Source: Bacteroidales bacterium (GTDB lineage Bacteria; Bacteroidota; Bacteroidia; Bacteroidales; VadinHA17). From it: 32,120 nucleotides of DNA. Below, one piece after another: positions 1 through 8,239 of the stretch (position 1 is its first letter; each line of letters starts with the position of its first letter). The position numbers and the translations under genes are program-made. The DNA lies in assembly GCA_020201035.1 (NCBI GenBank), contig JAIVHO010000049.1, positions 2,921-35,040 on the forward strand, given 5' to 3'. The notes beneath the pieces are model-generated. The model saw only the letters and a list, made by a program, of their open reading frames with translations, ran no database searches and was not told the DNA's origin.

Positions 1-585
1 TACTCCGGAACCACTGATAGTAATATCAGAATACAGCCGGCACCTTTCCAGAGTAACATTTGAGCTGTTATTGACAATATCTGAAAACAAACGGAGCCTG
101 TCACTGTTCCCTGAAACTGAATTCCACACACCTGTCTCATCAATATAAATAGGTCCGGAAAAGGTTACCGTTCCATCTCCGTTTGAGTCATTAAGGGTAC
201 CATAGATGTTTGTACTCCCTGAAAAAGTAATTGAGTATTGTCCCAGTTCAAGAATTCCGGAATTAATATAGAGGTCCCCAATACTGTTTGTTGGGTCAAT
301 ATTTAGTGTAACATTGTTGCCTACATCAACCCTTCCCGGGACCGCTACACTTCCCGGATAGCCCTGTGCACCCGAGGGTGTGGCCCATCCAGTGCCATCG
401 AATCGCTCCCATATAGCACGGTTACTCCAGTTACCATCTGCAACTGAACGGTAGTCGCCGGTGGTCTGACTGGTAGCAGCAGAAAAAACCAGGATTGTGA
501 ACAGTATAGAAACAAGGAATCTGAAAAGGAATCTCCTTCTATCGGATTTATTAACAGGCTGACAATATTTAAAGGTATCCAACAA
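1..585 (-). CDS. Secreted surface protein, N-terminal fragment (cut by window edge)
   Basis: The minus-strand frame is open from just after a TAG at 594-592 down to base 1, giving about 195 residues with no stop, so the gene continues to the left. The N-terminus has a basic stretch (KSDRRRF), a hydrophobic core (FLVSILFTILVFSAA) and a likely cleavage point near ATSQ, which is a signal peptide. The mature part has GDYRSVADGNWSN and AIWERFDGTGW, the Trp/Gly-rich opening common in large Bacteroidota beta-helix proteins exported by type IX secretion, followed by beta-rich repeats (VTLNIDPTNSIGDLYINSG). No ATG lies between the TAG and the signal peptide; the tandem TTG codons at 585-580 are the only sensible starts. 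An ATG-ATG at 609-604 in the same frame is closed by that TAG after five codons. The sorting domain, if any, lies outside the window. Specific function unknown. Confidence 0.75.
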   Translation of the reverse strand, partial: MLDTFKYCQPVNKSDRRRFLFRFLVSILFTILVFSAATSQTTGDYRSVADGNWSNRAIWERFDGTGWATPSGAQGYPGSVAVPGRVDVGNNVTLNIDPTNSIGDLYINSGILELGQYSITFSGSTNIYGTLNDSNGDGTVTFSGPIYIDETGVWNSVSGNSDRLRLFSDIVNNSSNVTLERCRLYSDITISGSGV

Positions 586-1261
586 ATTCTTCTATCTAAT
601 AACCATCATATTCTCACCATAACAAAAGCACAATTATATCCCGGAATTTGTCGGAACAAAACTCTATAATATCAGACTTTCTTTATGCCAGTTAGGTTGC
701 ATGCTTGTTTTAGCTAAAGCACCTAAAAATAATACTATTTTCCAAACGGGGAAAATGAATTTTTATTAAGTGCCAAAATATTAGGACAGATAGATTCGCG
801 TGGCCTGTTAAAGGCCCTTATTGCTGCCTGCCTGCCTTTTCTAAATATTACTAAAGGGAGGATATGTTCAGGAAACCGAATTAAAAATTCTTTAGTTGAG
901 CTAAGCCTCAAACAAAACAATTAAAGCAACCAAACGATTGATTTATTGTGCTTTATCTGCAATGAATTTAAAATTGCAACAGGGCCGGAGTTATAGTTAT
1001 GGCTGAAAATGCTGCGAGGGAAGAAAATCAGAGCACACAGTAAGGAGTGGGTATGCAGCTGGTAACAGCTTTGCATACTGTTCCCAAACTTCGCTGATTA
1101 ATTAGCAGTCCAGGACACCTGAGCATGATAAAAACGTGGTTCAGATAGTCCAATATCAACAAAATTCTGCAAATATTACAGGCTAAACAGGTAATAACAG
1201 TTGTACTTGCCTTAACGCACTATAGATTATTCCGCCTTACTGGTTGTCCAGACAATGCAGT
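586..1261. other. Intergenic region without a convincing gene
   Basis: This 676-base stretch lies upstream of the surface-protein gene and downstream of queA. I see no RNA gene. Both strands of 735-920 are open for about 60 codons, but neither translation has a recognisable motif, so I treat them as chance frames. The only structured element is a hairpin at 1051-1078. The stretch is more A+T-rich than the flanking genes, as expected for spacer DNA. The promoter for the surface-protein gene should lie near 610-700 on the minus strand, but I found no full TTG-N19..21-TAnnTTTG match there. Confidence 0.6.
1051..1078. other. Imperfect hairpin, role unknown
   Basis: GTATGCA at 1051-1057 pairs with TGCATAC at 1072-1078, and GCTG at 1058-1061 pairs with CAGC at 1066-1069. 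They are separated by a GTAA loop and a two-base TT bulge, giving 11 base pairs in all. There is no T-run on either side, so it does not look like an intrinsic terminator. It could be a protein-binding palindrome or chance. Confidence 0.35.
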
Positions 1262-2311
1262 CTATTTTATTAGCATTGCATCGCCGTACGTGCCAAAACG
1301 GTACTTCTCCTTAACAGCTACTTCATACGCTTCAAAAACCAGATGATAGCCCCCAAAGGCAGCAACCATCATCAGCAGGGTGCTGTAGGGAAGGTGAAAG
1401 TTGCTGACCATCATATCCGGCACCCTGAACTCATAGGGTGGAAAGATAAATTTATTGGTCCATCCGTCAAACTCCTTGACAAAACCGGTTGTGGATACCG
1501 AGCTCTCGAGTGTCCTGACAACTGTTGTACCAACAGCACATATCCTCTTTCTCTTATCCCGGGTATTATTAATCAGTTCTGCATTATTTTCAGTTATCAT
1601 TATTCTTTCGGAGTCCATTTTATGCTTGGTCAGATCCTCCACATCAACACTGCGGAAATTACCGAGGCCTACATGAAGTGTTATCTCGGCAAAATTTATC
1701 CCTCTTATTTCAAATCTCTTCATCAGTTCACGACTGAAATGGAGTCCGGCCGTAGGAGCAGCAACCGCTCCTTCATGTTTGGCAAATATTGTCTGGTATC
1801 TCTCTCCATCCTCCGGCTCTACCGGTCGGTTAATAAATTTCGGAAGAGGGGTTTCCCCAAGCTTGTAGAGGGTCTCTTTAAACTCTTCATAGGTGCCGTC
1901 ATAGAGAAACCTCAGAGTGCGGCCTCTGGAGGTTGTATTATCAATTACTTCGGCAACGAGTATATCGTCTTCTCCAAAATAGAGTTTGTTTCCAATGCGG
2001 ATCTTTCGGGCAGGATCAACAAGGACATCCCACAAACGCTGCTCCCTGTTTAACTCCCTTAAAAGAAATACCTCAATTTCTGCTCCTGTTTTCTCCTTGT
2101 TTCCATATAATCGGGCCGGAAAAACCTTAGTATTATTAAAAACCAGGAGATCATCCTCCTCAAGATAATCAATCAGATCCCTGAATACTTTATGCTCGAT
2201 CTTTCCTGACTTTTTATCAACAACCATAAGCCGTGATTCGTCCCTGTTCGGTGAAGGGTAAAGAGCAATAAGTTCCGGAGGCAATTTGTACTTAAACTGA
2301 GATAATTTCAT
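1262..2311 (-). CDS. queA: S-adenosylmethionine:tRNA ribosyltransferase-isomerase QueA
   Basis: QueA transfers and rearranges the ribosyl group of S-adenosylmethionine onto preQ1 at the tRNA wobble position, giving epoxyqueuosine, the penultimate step of queuosine synthesis in the cytoplasm. From the chosen ATG the protein has 349 residues, the normal length. Visible family motifs are [10 protein letters not shown] (59-68), [10 protein letters not shown] (151-160) and [13 protein letters not shown] (181-193), with [10 protein letters not shown] after that. The frame is open nine codons further up to a GTG at 2338, but [11 protein letters not shown] is the typical QueA start. It is the last gene of the minus-strand run ftsX-DUF3098-uppP-truB-queA, 44 bases after truB. 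No terminator is evident behind it. Confidence 0.96.
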   Translation of the reverse strand: MKLSQFKYKLPPELIALYPSPNRDESRLMVVDKKSGKIEHKVFRDLIDYLEEDDLLVFNNTKVFPARLYGNKEKTGAEIEVFLLRELNREQRLWDVLVDPARKIRIGNKLYFGEDDILVAEVIDNTTSRGRTLRFLYDGTYEEFKETLYKLGETPLPKFINRPVEPEDGERYQTIFAKHEGAVAAPTAGLHFSRELMKRFEIRGINFAEITLHVGLGNFRSVDVEDLTKHKMDSERIMITENNAELINNTRDKRKRICAVGTTVVRTLESSVSTTGFVKEFDGWTNKFIFPPYEFRVPDMMVSNFHLPYSTLLMMVAAFGGYHLVFEAYEVAVKEKYRFGTYGDAMLIK

Positions 2312-2355
2312 TCGATATGTTATTTTTAATGTATCCACCTTTATACGTAAGAAAA

Positions 2356-3051
2356 TTAGATTTGTTTCAACGATTCCAATTTTTTCTCAAAGTCTTCCAG
2401 AGGCATGCTGTCTGAAAGAGTGTATGGCCCTGATTCTGTGCGCACAAGAGATGAGAGATAAGCACCGCACCCCAGCTTTAAACCCAGGTCTCTTGCAAAA
2501 GATCTGATATAGGTTCCCTTGCTGCACTTAATACGTATCATCACTTCCGGCATTTCAAACCGTGTCATTTCCAGTTCATGAAAAACAACAGGCACAGGCT
2601 CCATTTTAACCTCTACTCCTTTTCGGGCATATTCATATGCCCTTTTACCGCCAATATTTTTTGCCGAATAAACAGGGGGTATCTGCATCTGTCTACCGGT
2701 TAGTTCCTCAAGTACATTATTCACCCTTTCTTCGCTGACTTCTGAAACATCAAATCTTGCGTCCACCTCTGTTTCAAGGTCAAATGAAGGTGTTGTTGCA
2801 CCAAGATGAAATGTTGCAAGATACTCCTTGTCATGTTCCTGTAACTCATTAATCCTTTTGGTATACCTTCCGGTACAAATGATCATAAGTCCGGACGCGA
2901 GCGGATCAAGTGTCCCGGCATGTCCCACTTTTAGTTTTTTCAATCCGGTGCCGGCCCTGATTAAGTTCTTAACCTTTTTAACCAGGTCAAAGGAGGTCCA
3001 GTAGAGGGGTTTATTAAAGATCAATAATTCCCCCTCTTCAAAATCCTGCAT
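2356..3051 (-). CDS. truB: tRNA pseudouridine-55 synthase TruB
   Basis: TruB isomerises U55 in the T-loop of tRNAs to pseudouridine. The 231-residue protein opens with the typical Bacteroidota form ([18 protein letters not shown]), and the catalytic motif [12 protein letters not shown] at 43-54 contains the nucleophile Asp49. Further conserved stretches are IPPVYSAKN and [17 protein letters not shown] chose the ATG at 3051 because it gives the family-typical N-terminus; a longer form from a TTG at 3075 would overlap uppP by 8 bases. With the ATG start, uppP ends 16 bases upstream, consistent with one transcript. At 231 residues it is the short form, apparently without a separate PUA extension. 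Confidence 0.95.
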   Translation of the reverse strand: MQDFEEGELLIFNKPLYWTSFDLVKKVKNLIRAGTGLKKLKVGHAGTLDPLASGLMIICTGRYTKRINELQEHDKEYLATFHLGATTPSFDLETEVDARFDVSEVSEERVNNVLEELTGRQMQIPPVYSAKNIGGKRAYEYARKGVEVKMEPVPVVFHELEMTRFEMPEVMIRIKCSKGTYIRSFARDLGLKLGCGAYLSSLVRTESGPYTLSDSMPLEDFEKKLESLKQI

Positions 3052-3067
3052 TCTATTTACAGTTATG

Positions 3068-3850
3068 TTATCCAATTAAAACAGCCAATAAACCGATTGC
3101 CATACAATAAATCCCAAACCAGATAAGCTTACCCTTACGTACAATTTCTATCATCCATCTGCATGCGAGAAAGCCGGTCACAAATGCGGCAACAAATCCG
3201 GCCGCAAGAGTGCTGAAAGCTATAGAGTCTGATGATGTAAATTCTCCCTTTACCAGATCCAGCAGGTTAATCCCTATCACAGGTATAAGAACCATCAGGA
3301 AGGAGAACTTAGCCAGATTATCACGCCTGTTACCCAGGATTATGCCTGTTGAAATGGTAGCTCCCGATCTGGATATTCCCGGGATCACTGCCAGAGCCTG
3401 GGCTATTCCAATAATAAAAGCATCAACATATCCTATCCCCTTTCCCCGGTCTTTTAAAAAATAAGTCCCTATCAGCATTGTTGCAGTAACCATAAGCATC
3501 ACTCCAACAAAAATAATATTCCCGTTAAAGAGCGCCTCTACCTGATCCTTAAAGAATAGCCCAACAATCAGGACCGGGATTAAGGAAACCAATATCTGAA
3601 GGGTATACTTTGTTTCATCGTTATATCTGAATTTAAGTGTCCCTCTGATCAGTGTCATTATCTCCATCCTGAACACAACCAGTGTACTTAAGACCGTTGC
3701 ACCATGCACGGCAACAGAAAATGCAAAACTTGATTCGGCGTCAACTCCAAAGAGGTATTTTCCCAGTTCAAGGTGTCCGCTGCTGCTGACAGGCAAAAAT
3801 TCTGTAAGTCCCTGGATTATTCCAAGGATAATAGCTTCAAGTAAGTTCAT
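3068..3850 (-). CDS. uppP: Undecaprenyl-diphosphatase UppP (BacA family)
   Basis: UppP removes a phosphate from undecaprenyl diphosphate at the inner membrane, recycling the lipid carrier for peptidoglycan and other envelope polymers; its overproduction is known to raise bacitracin tolerance. The 260-residue protein has about eight hydrophobic segments and both signature regions: QGLTEFLPVSSSGHL at 13-27 (with Glu17 and His26) and PGISRSGATIS at 157-167 (with Arg161). The start is ATG. It lies between DUF3098 (15-base gap) and truB, in a cluster joining cell-division, envelope and tRNA-modification genes. Confidence 0.96.
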   Translation of the reverse strand: MNLLEAIILGIIQGLTEFLPVSSSGHLELGKYLFGVDAESSFAFSVAVHGATVLSTLVVFRMEIMTLIRGTLKFRYNDETKYTLQILVSLIPVLIVGLFFKDQVEALFNGNIIFVGVMLMVTATMLIGTYFLKDRGKGIGYVDAFIIGIAQALAVIPGISRSGATISTGIILGNRRDNLAKFSFLMVLIPVIGINLLDLVKGEFTSSDSIAFSTLAAGFVAAFVTGFLACRWMIEIVRKGKLIWFGIYCMAIGLLAVLIG

Positions 3851-3865
3851 AAAGAATAAATTGCA

Positions 3866-4123
3866 TTAATCCTGTTCGGAAGGTCTCTTCATTATTGCCC
3901 AGATTTCAAATACAAATCCGGCCAGGATAACAATTGGTGCAAGAGTTATACGCCTGAAGCTGAATATCTTTTCACTGAACTGGGTAGGATCCTCAGATTT
4001 CCCTCCAAGCATAAGCAAAAACCCAACCACGATTATAGCGAACCCTATTGCCAGCAGTTTATAGTTCTCTTTTCCCAGTGCAAATTCAGGCTCAACTTTT
4101 TTCTTTTCTCCTTTAGTTGCCAT
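3866..4123 (-). CDS. DUF3098 family small membrane protein
   Basis: This 85-residue protein has a charged N-terminus (KGEKKKVEPEFALGKENYK) and two hydrophobic helices (about 28-45 and 60-77) joined by a polar loop (GKSEDPTQFSEKIFSFRR). The loop, the FSFRRITLAP segment and the position directly behind ftsX fit the Bacteroidota family DUF3098. The biochemical role is unknown. It is separated from ftsX by only 5 bases and from uppP by 15, so co-transcription is very likely and a link to FtsX or cell-wall growth is plausible but unproven. Confidence 0.85.
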   Translation of the reverse strand: MATKGEKKKVEPEFALGKENYKLLAIGFAIIVVGFLLMLGGKSEDPTQFSEKIFSFRRITLAPIVILAGFVFEIWAIMKRPSEQD

Positions 4124-4128
4124 ATATT

Positions 4129-5007
4129 CTACAAATATAATTTATCCTCATTGATTCCCAGGTATCTGTTTACAGAGAAGAATGTAGAAACCAGGGTTAT
4201 AAGTATTCCGCTTAAAATGATTGCTCCTGAAAGGTAGAGCAGCAGGGTAAAGTCCTGCAGTGTAAAGAGGAGATAAAACTCCGCCTCCACGAAGTAAAGG
4301 ATTGCCATAAGCATCAGTATCGCTACCATACCCGCAATTACACCGTGAACAGCACTCCTTATAAGAAATGGTTTACGTATAAATGACCTGGTTGCTCCCA
4401 CCAGATGCATAGTATTGATAAGAAACCTTTTGGAATAGACTGACAATCTGATAGTATTGTTAATTATTGTAAGTGAAATCAGGAACATCAACACACTGAA
4501 TGCCAGCAGAAAGAGGCTTACCTTTCGAACATTCTCATTTATCAGGTGAAGAAATGATTCCTGGAAATAGACCTCTTCAACCACAGGATATTCCAGAATA
4601 TACCGCTCAATGGTAAGAACCGAATCAGGATGTGTATATTGAGCTAACAGATAAACATCGATTGACGGAAGCAGCGGGTTATAACCCATAAAGCTGATAA
4701 AGTCCTCCCCCAGCTCCTCTTTCAGATTTTCGGCGGCCTGTTCTTTTGATATATACTCGGTACTTTTCACAAACTCCTTGGCATCAAGATCTTTCTGGAG
4801 CATTCTGATATCTGCTTCCCGGGCATCCTCATCAAGCATAACTGAAAAGCTGAGACTTTCACGGAAGTAATCAGACAGTTCTCTGGCATTAATCAGCAAC
4901 AGACCCATCAGGCCCAAAAGGAATAGTACAAGTGAAATGCTCACTATCAGTGTAAGATAAGAGCTTTGCAATCTGTATTTCGATACTCCTGCTGATTGTT
5001 TTACCAC
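4129..5007 (-). CDS. ftsX: Cell-division protein FtsX
   Basis: FtsX is the permease half of the FtsEX complex, which passes ATP-driven conformational changes to periplasmic cell-wall hydrolases during division. The 292-residue protein has the family layout: one N-terminal transmembrane segment (YLTLIVSISLVLFLLGLMGLLL), a periplasmic domain of about 130 residues, then three transmembrane helices, with the conserved cytoplasmic stretch STINNTIRL-like (TIINNTIRLSVYSKRF). There is no ATG at the N-terminus. The GTG at 5007 (VVKQSAGVSKYRLQSS) gives a normal length; the open frame reaches 5082, but that extension looks non-coding. A TAnnTTTG-like box (TATTTTTG) at 5033-5026 lies just upstream, though no clear -33 box pairs with it. 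ftsE is not in the window. Confidence 0.92.
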   Translation of the reverse strand: MVKQSAGVSKYRLQSSYLTLIVSISLVLFLLGLMGLLLINARELSDYFRESLSFSVMLDEDAREADIRMLQKDLDAKEFVKSTEYISKEQAAENLKEELGEDFISFMGYNPLLPSIDVYLLAQYTHPDSVLTIERYILEYPVVEEVYFQESFLHLINENVRKVSLFLLAFSVLMFLISLTIINNTIRLSVYSKRFLINTMHLVGATRSFIRKPFLIRSAVHGVIAGMVAILMLMAILYFVEAEFYLLFTLQDFTLLLYLSGAIILSGILITLVSTFFSVNRYLGINEDKLYL

Positions 5008-5096
5008 GGTCTTCCGGTTTGGCCCCAAAAATACACAAGATAAATCAAATATCCTTATAAAAATGATAACTGCCAGTAGCAAGTAACTATGGCAAA

Positions 5097-5120
5097 GCCC
5101 GGAACATTTTAATTCCGGGC
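5097..5120 (-). terminator. Probable intrinsic terminator behind ilvE
   Basis: GCCCGGAA at 5097-5104 and TTCCGGGC at 5113-5120 form a perfect 8-bp stem around an 8-base A+T-rich loop. Read on the minus strand it starts 37 bases after the ilvE stop and is followed by only a short T-run (TTTG). It fits termination of ilvE ahead of the ftsX cluster. Confidence 0.6.
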
Positions 5121-5157
5121 GTACATCAAAAGTTCCTTAATACGGATCGATAACCTC

Positions 5158-6177
5158 CTATTCAACAATTGAGATCCATCCAAATTCATCCGGGGCATCG
5201 CCGGTCTGAATATCCACAAGTTTTCTGTAGAGTTTCATCTGAACAGGACCCGGCTCTCCATTCCTGCAGTATTCATAGATCTTATTTGTCTCCGGATCGA
5301 TGATCTTTCCTATGGGGCTGATAACTGCTGCTGTTCCGCATGCACCTGTCTCATCAAACTCAGAAAGTTCATCTACCGCAATCTTTCTTCGTTCGGTCGT
5401 CATTCCCATGCTCTCTGCAATAGTTATAATACTCTTGTTTGTTATTGAAGGAAGGATGGAATCAGATTTAGGTGTTACATAATGATTTCCCTTTATTCCG
5501 AAAAAGTTGGCCGGACCACACTCATCAATATACTTCTTCTCTCTGGCATCAAGAAACAGGGAGTTAGCATATCCCTCTTCCCTGGCCTCCACTATTGCTC
5601 TCAGGCTGGCTGCATAGTTACCTCCAACCTTATAGGTTCCGGTACCGTGAGGTGCTGCCCTGTCATACTTTCTGCATATCAGCATATTAACAGGTTTTAC
5701 CCCACCCTTGAAATAGGGACCCACCGGAGTTACAAACACCATAAATGTATACTCTTTTGAGGGATTAACGCCCACTTCCGGACCACTACCGAACAGCAGC
5801 GGCCGTATATAGAGAGAGGCACCTGATCCATATGGAGGAACAAACTTCTCATTCAGTTTAACCACTTTGAATATTGCCTCCTTAAAGAGTTCAACCGGCA
5901 CCTCTGCCATAAGTATTCCCCTGGCGGAGTTAATCATCCTTTTTGCATTCTCCTCCCATCTGAAAAGTCTTATTTTCCCATCCTTTCCCCGGTAGGCTTT
6001 CAATCCCTCGAACGCTTCCTGTCCGTAATGGAGTCCGGTTGAAGCCATATGCACCTGCAGGTACTCCGAATCTGATACCTCAAGGTTACCCCAGGCACCA
6101 TTTCTGTAATATGTTCTTACATTAAAATCTGTTTTTTTATACCCGAATGACAGGGTACTCCACTCTATATTTTCCAT
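5158..6177 (-). CDS. ilvE: Branched-chain-amino-acid aminotransferase
   Basis: This class IV pyridoxal-phosphate aminotransferase performs the last step of valine, leucine and isoleucine synthesis (and the first of breakdown), moving the amino group from glutamate. The 339-residue length fits the BCAT subfamily. Markers are YGQEAFEGLKAYR (51-63), IRPLLFGSG (124-132), GTGTYKVGGNYAAS (178-191) with the PLP-binding Lys183, and YIDECGPANFF (216-226) with the PLP-ring Glu219. The start is the ATG at 6177, 33 bases after a strong promoter match. It is a single-gene unit with its own promoter and a downstream hairpin. Confidence 0.96.
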   Translation of the reverse strand: MENIEWSTLSFGYKKTDFNVRTYYRNGAWGNLEVSDSEYLQVHMASTGLHYGQEAFEGLKAYRGKDGKIRLFRWEENAKRMINSARGILMAEVPVELFKEAIFKVVKLNEKFVPPYGSGASLYIRPLLFGSGPEVGVNPSKEYTFMVFVTPVGPYFKGGVKPVNMLICRKYDRAAPHGTGTYKVGGNYAASLRAIVEAREEGYANSLFLDAREKKYIDECGPANFFGIKGNHYVTPKSDSILPSITNKSIITIAESMGMTTERRKIAVDELSEFDETGACGTAAVISPIGKIIDPETNKIYEYCRNGEPGPVQMKLYRKLVDIQTGDAPDEFGWISIVE

Positions 6178-6209
6178 ATCAAAAAATTTTTGTGATTGGT
6201 TAACGCGAC

Positions 6210-6240
6210 CAAAAGTATGTTTTTAAGACCGAACAACCAA
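6210..6240 (-). promoter_or_regulatory. Bacteroidota-type promoter for ilvE
   Basis: On the minus strand, TTG (6240-6238) is followed after 20 bases by TACTTTTG (6217-6210). This is an exact match to the Bacteroidota primary-sigma consensus TTG-N19..21-TAnnTTTG. The start of transcription would fall near 6203, giving a leader of about 25 bases before the ATG at 6177. Confidence 0.7.
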
Positions 6241-6246
6241 TGACTT

Positions 6247-8130
6247 TTATAACATATTCCTGAGGCTTTCAATATATTTCTCAAGGACAAACTGTTGTTC
6301 CTGAACACTGTTTGACCTGAGCAGTTGGGCCGTTGATGTATAGAAAGTATGCCTGCCTATCTTAAGCAACTGGTCATTGTACCATTTTATCCTGTCAGTA
6401 ACTTTCAGAACAGAACTCTCCTCCCGGTAGAGCAGGTCAAGCCTTACCAGCAGATCAACCCTGGCATAATAATCATAAAATGCATCATTTACGATCTGCC
6501 CGGGGGTTCCTGCCGGGGATTCAGATACTGCATCCAGCAAAACAGCTGCAGCGTTCTGAATATGTTCCTGGTCAAAGCCGAATGCCGGAGCTCTATCCTT
6601 CATTATGTCAACTGATGCAGGAAATGGATCCGTATAGTTTGCAACATATCCTGTCATAACGAACAGGGAAGCAAGCTGAACCAGTATCATATCACCGTCA
6701 CTTATTCTTTCAGCCCTTCCGATTAGTTCAGCCTGTGTCAGAATATTTTTAAGATTCTTATCATCATGAAAGATAAGCTCCTCACTCATAGAATCACGAT
6801 ACCATTCCGAAACCTCCTCCTCAAGATCGTCAACTTTCAGCAGGAGCATCCTGTCAATAAACTTCTGATTGGGCTCATTCTTCCCTTCCTGACGCATTTC
6901 AGGCCTGATACCGTTAACAAAATACATATCAAGCTCCCCCTTATACTTAACAGGCATTTTACCACGGTATTCACAGATAAAGAAATCCCGCACATAGTCG
7001 TAGGTAACCCCTGAAATATTTATTTTTCCCGGCTCTCCTGAAGATTCCATCCTGCTGGCAGTGTTAACCGTATCACCCCAGATATCATATGAAAGCTTTT
7101 TATGTCCTATCACACCTGCTATTACAGTACCGGTATGTACGCCAATTCTTATATCCCAGAATGTAAGTCCCTTTTTCTTCTGTTCACGCTTCATATCCTC
7201 CATATATTGCTGCATTACAAGCGCTGCAAGGATAACTTCTATCGGGTTTGTGCGGTTCTTTTTTGGAATCCCTCCAGCACACATATAGGCATCACCGATT
7301 GTTTTTATCTTTTCAATATTATACTTCTCCACCACGTTATCAAACTGGAAAAAGAATTTGTCCAATTCATCTATCAATATTTCGGGGTTAACCTCTTCTG
7401 CTATACGGGTGAACCCCTGGATATCACTGAACAGAACGGTAACAAAATTAAATTTTTGCTTTGACGCCTTTCCCTTGGCCATCAGTTCATCGGCTGTTCC
7501 CTTGGGGAGGAGGTTCGCCAGCAGGGTATCAACCTTCTCCTTTTCAGCTATTAACTCTTCTGTCCGGTCAGCTATAATTTTCTCAAGCCTCACCTGTTCA
7601 CGGATATGCCGCCCGATAAATCGCCTGTAAACCACATAGAGAATCACTATTCCCAGTGCCAGATAGAGAGCCAGAAAATATATTCTCAGCCATATCGGCC
7701 TGTTTATGCTGAAGGTAAATACCTCATCCTCGGAAAAAATCGTTCCTGCTACCCCGCACCTTACCTTAAGAATATAATCCCGTGCGCCCAGATTGGTGTA
7801 CTCCTTAAGAGGATACGGTGACCAGAGGCTCCAGTCCGTATCATTGCCATCCAGAAAAAACGAGTAATATATTTGCTCATCCTGCAACGAAGGATCTTCC
7901 GGAACGCAGGGATCAATCTCAAACAGAATATCATTATACCTGTAATTAAAGAAGATCATCGAATCAGGAGAGAAATTTCCAGCAGCAGGGATCAAAAGGG
8001 AATCGTGTACCAGCACAATCCGGTTCACTACCGGGGTTTCCTGACCTGCAGTTTCGGACAGCATCAATGAAAGCGTCACCAGTATCACGATAAGTGATAA
8101 TCTGTCTGTTATAAACCTGATCATTAACAT
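6247..8130 (-). CDS. Membrane adenylate cyclase with Y_Y_Y sensor and degenerate HD domain (cyclase 1)
   Basis: The 627-residue protein makes cAMP from ATP by the residues present. Order: signal peptide or anchor (5-29); Y_Y_Y-type beta domain (about 60-144, with FFLDGNDTDWSLWS and EYTNLGARDYILKVR); transmembrane helix (148-169); coiled coil (175-205) ending in the LLP motif of bacterial cyclases (LLANLLPKGTADEL); class III cyclase domain (about 224-405). The catalytic set is complete: metal Asp236 (FSDIQGF) and Asp280 (KTIGD), adenine-selecting Lys276 and Asp349 (SYDIWGD), transition-state Asn356 and Arg360. Residues 430-625 align with the HD domain of the paralogue at 11172-12575, but the HD dyad is Val491-Met492, a second His is Asn459 and the downstream His pair is absent. 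It should therefore not hydrolyse. The ATG start follows a strong promoter; rdgB is divergent. The ligand of the sensor is unknown. Confidence 0.9.
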   Translation of the reverse strand: MLMIRFITDRLSLIVILVTLSLMLSETAGQETPVVNRIVLVHDSLLIPAAGNFSPDSMIFFNYRYNDILFEIDPCVPEDPSLQDEQIYYSFFLDGNDTDWSLWSPYPLKEYTNLGARDYILKVRCGVAGTIFSEDEVFTFSINRPIWLRIYFLALYLALGIVILYVVYRRFIGRHIREQVRLEKIIADRTEELIAEKEKVDTLLANLLPKGTADELMAKGKASKQKFNFVTVLFSDIQGFTRIAEEVNPEILIDELDKFFFQFDNVVEKYNIEKIKTIGDAYMCAGGIPKKNRTNPIEVILAALVMQQYMEDMKREQKKKGLTFWDIRIGVHTGTVIAGVIGHKKLSYDIWGDTVNTASRMESSGEPGKINISGVTYDYVRDFFICEYRGKMPVKYKGELDMYFVNGIRPEMRQEGKNEPNQKFIDRMLLLKVDDLEEEVSEWYRDSMSEELIFHDDKNLKNILTQAELIGRAERISDGDMILVQLASLFVMTGYVANYTDPFPASVDIMKDRAPAFGFDQEHIQNAAAVLLDAVSESPAGTPGQIVNDAFYDYYARVDLLVRLDLLYREESSVLKVTDRIKWYNDQLLKIGRHTFYTSTAQLLRSNSVQEQQFVLEKYIESLRNML

Positions 8131-8163
8131 ATTAAATATTCATGCATACTGCCGGCTGCAATT

Positions 8164-8193
8164 CAAATGTAGCATTAAAAATAGTCTGCTCAA
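8164..8193 (-). promoter_or_regulatory. Bacteroidota-type promoter for cyclase 1
   Basis: On the minus strand, TTG (8193-8191) is followed after 19 bases by TACATTTG (8171-8164), an exact TTG-N19-TAnnTTTG match. The predicted transcript would start near 8157, about 27 bases before the ATG at 8130. It lies inside the 109-bp divergent gap shared with rdgB. Confidence 0.7.
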
Positions 8194-8239
8194 AAGAGAT
8201 TAACCATTTTTCCTTACATTTACGCAAACCATAATAAGG

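Noticed and set aside
735-920. 61-codon minus-strand frame, also open on the plus strand
   Set aside because: It has a TTG start, no motif and no operon context; both strands read equally well, which fits chance in A+T-rich spacer.
1343-2053. Plus-strand frame of 236 codons inside queA
   Set aside because: It is antisense to a clear queA reading and shows no family motif; a shadow of the real gene.
1262-2338. Nine-codon longer queA from GTG
   Set aside because: QueA proteins begin at MKLSxF; the extension has no support and the ATG gives the family length.
7102-7464. Plus-strand frames inside cyclase 1
   Set aside because: They are antisense to the cyclase catalytic domain, whose residues are all conserved on the minus strand.
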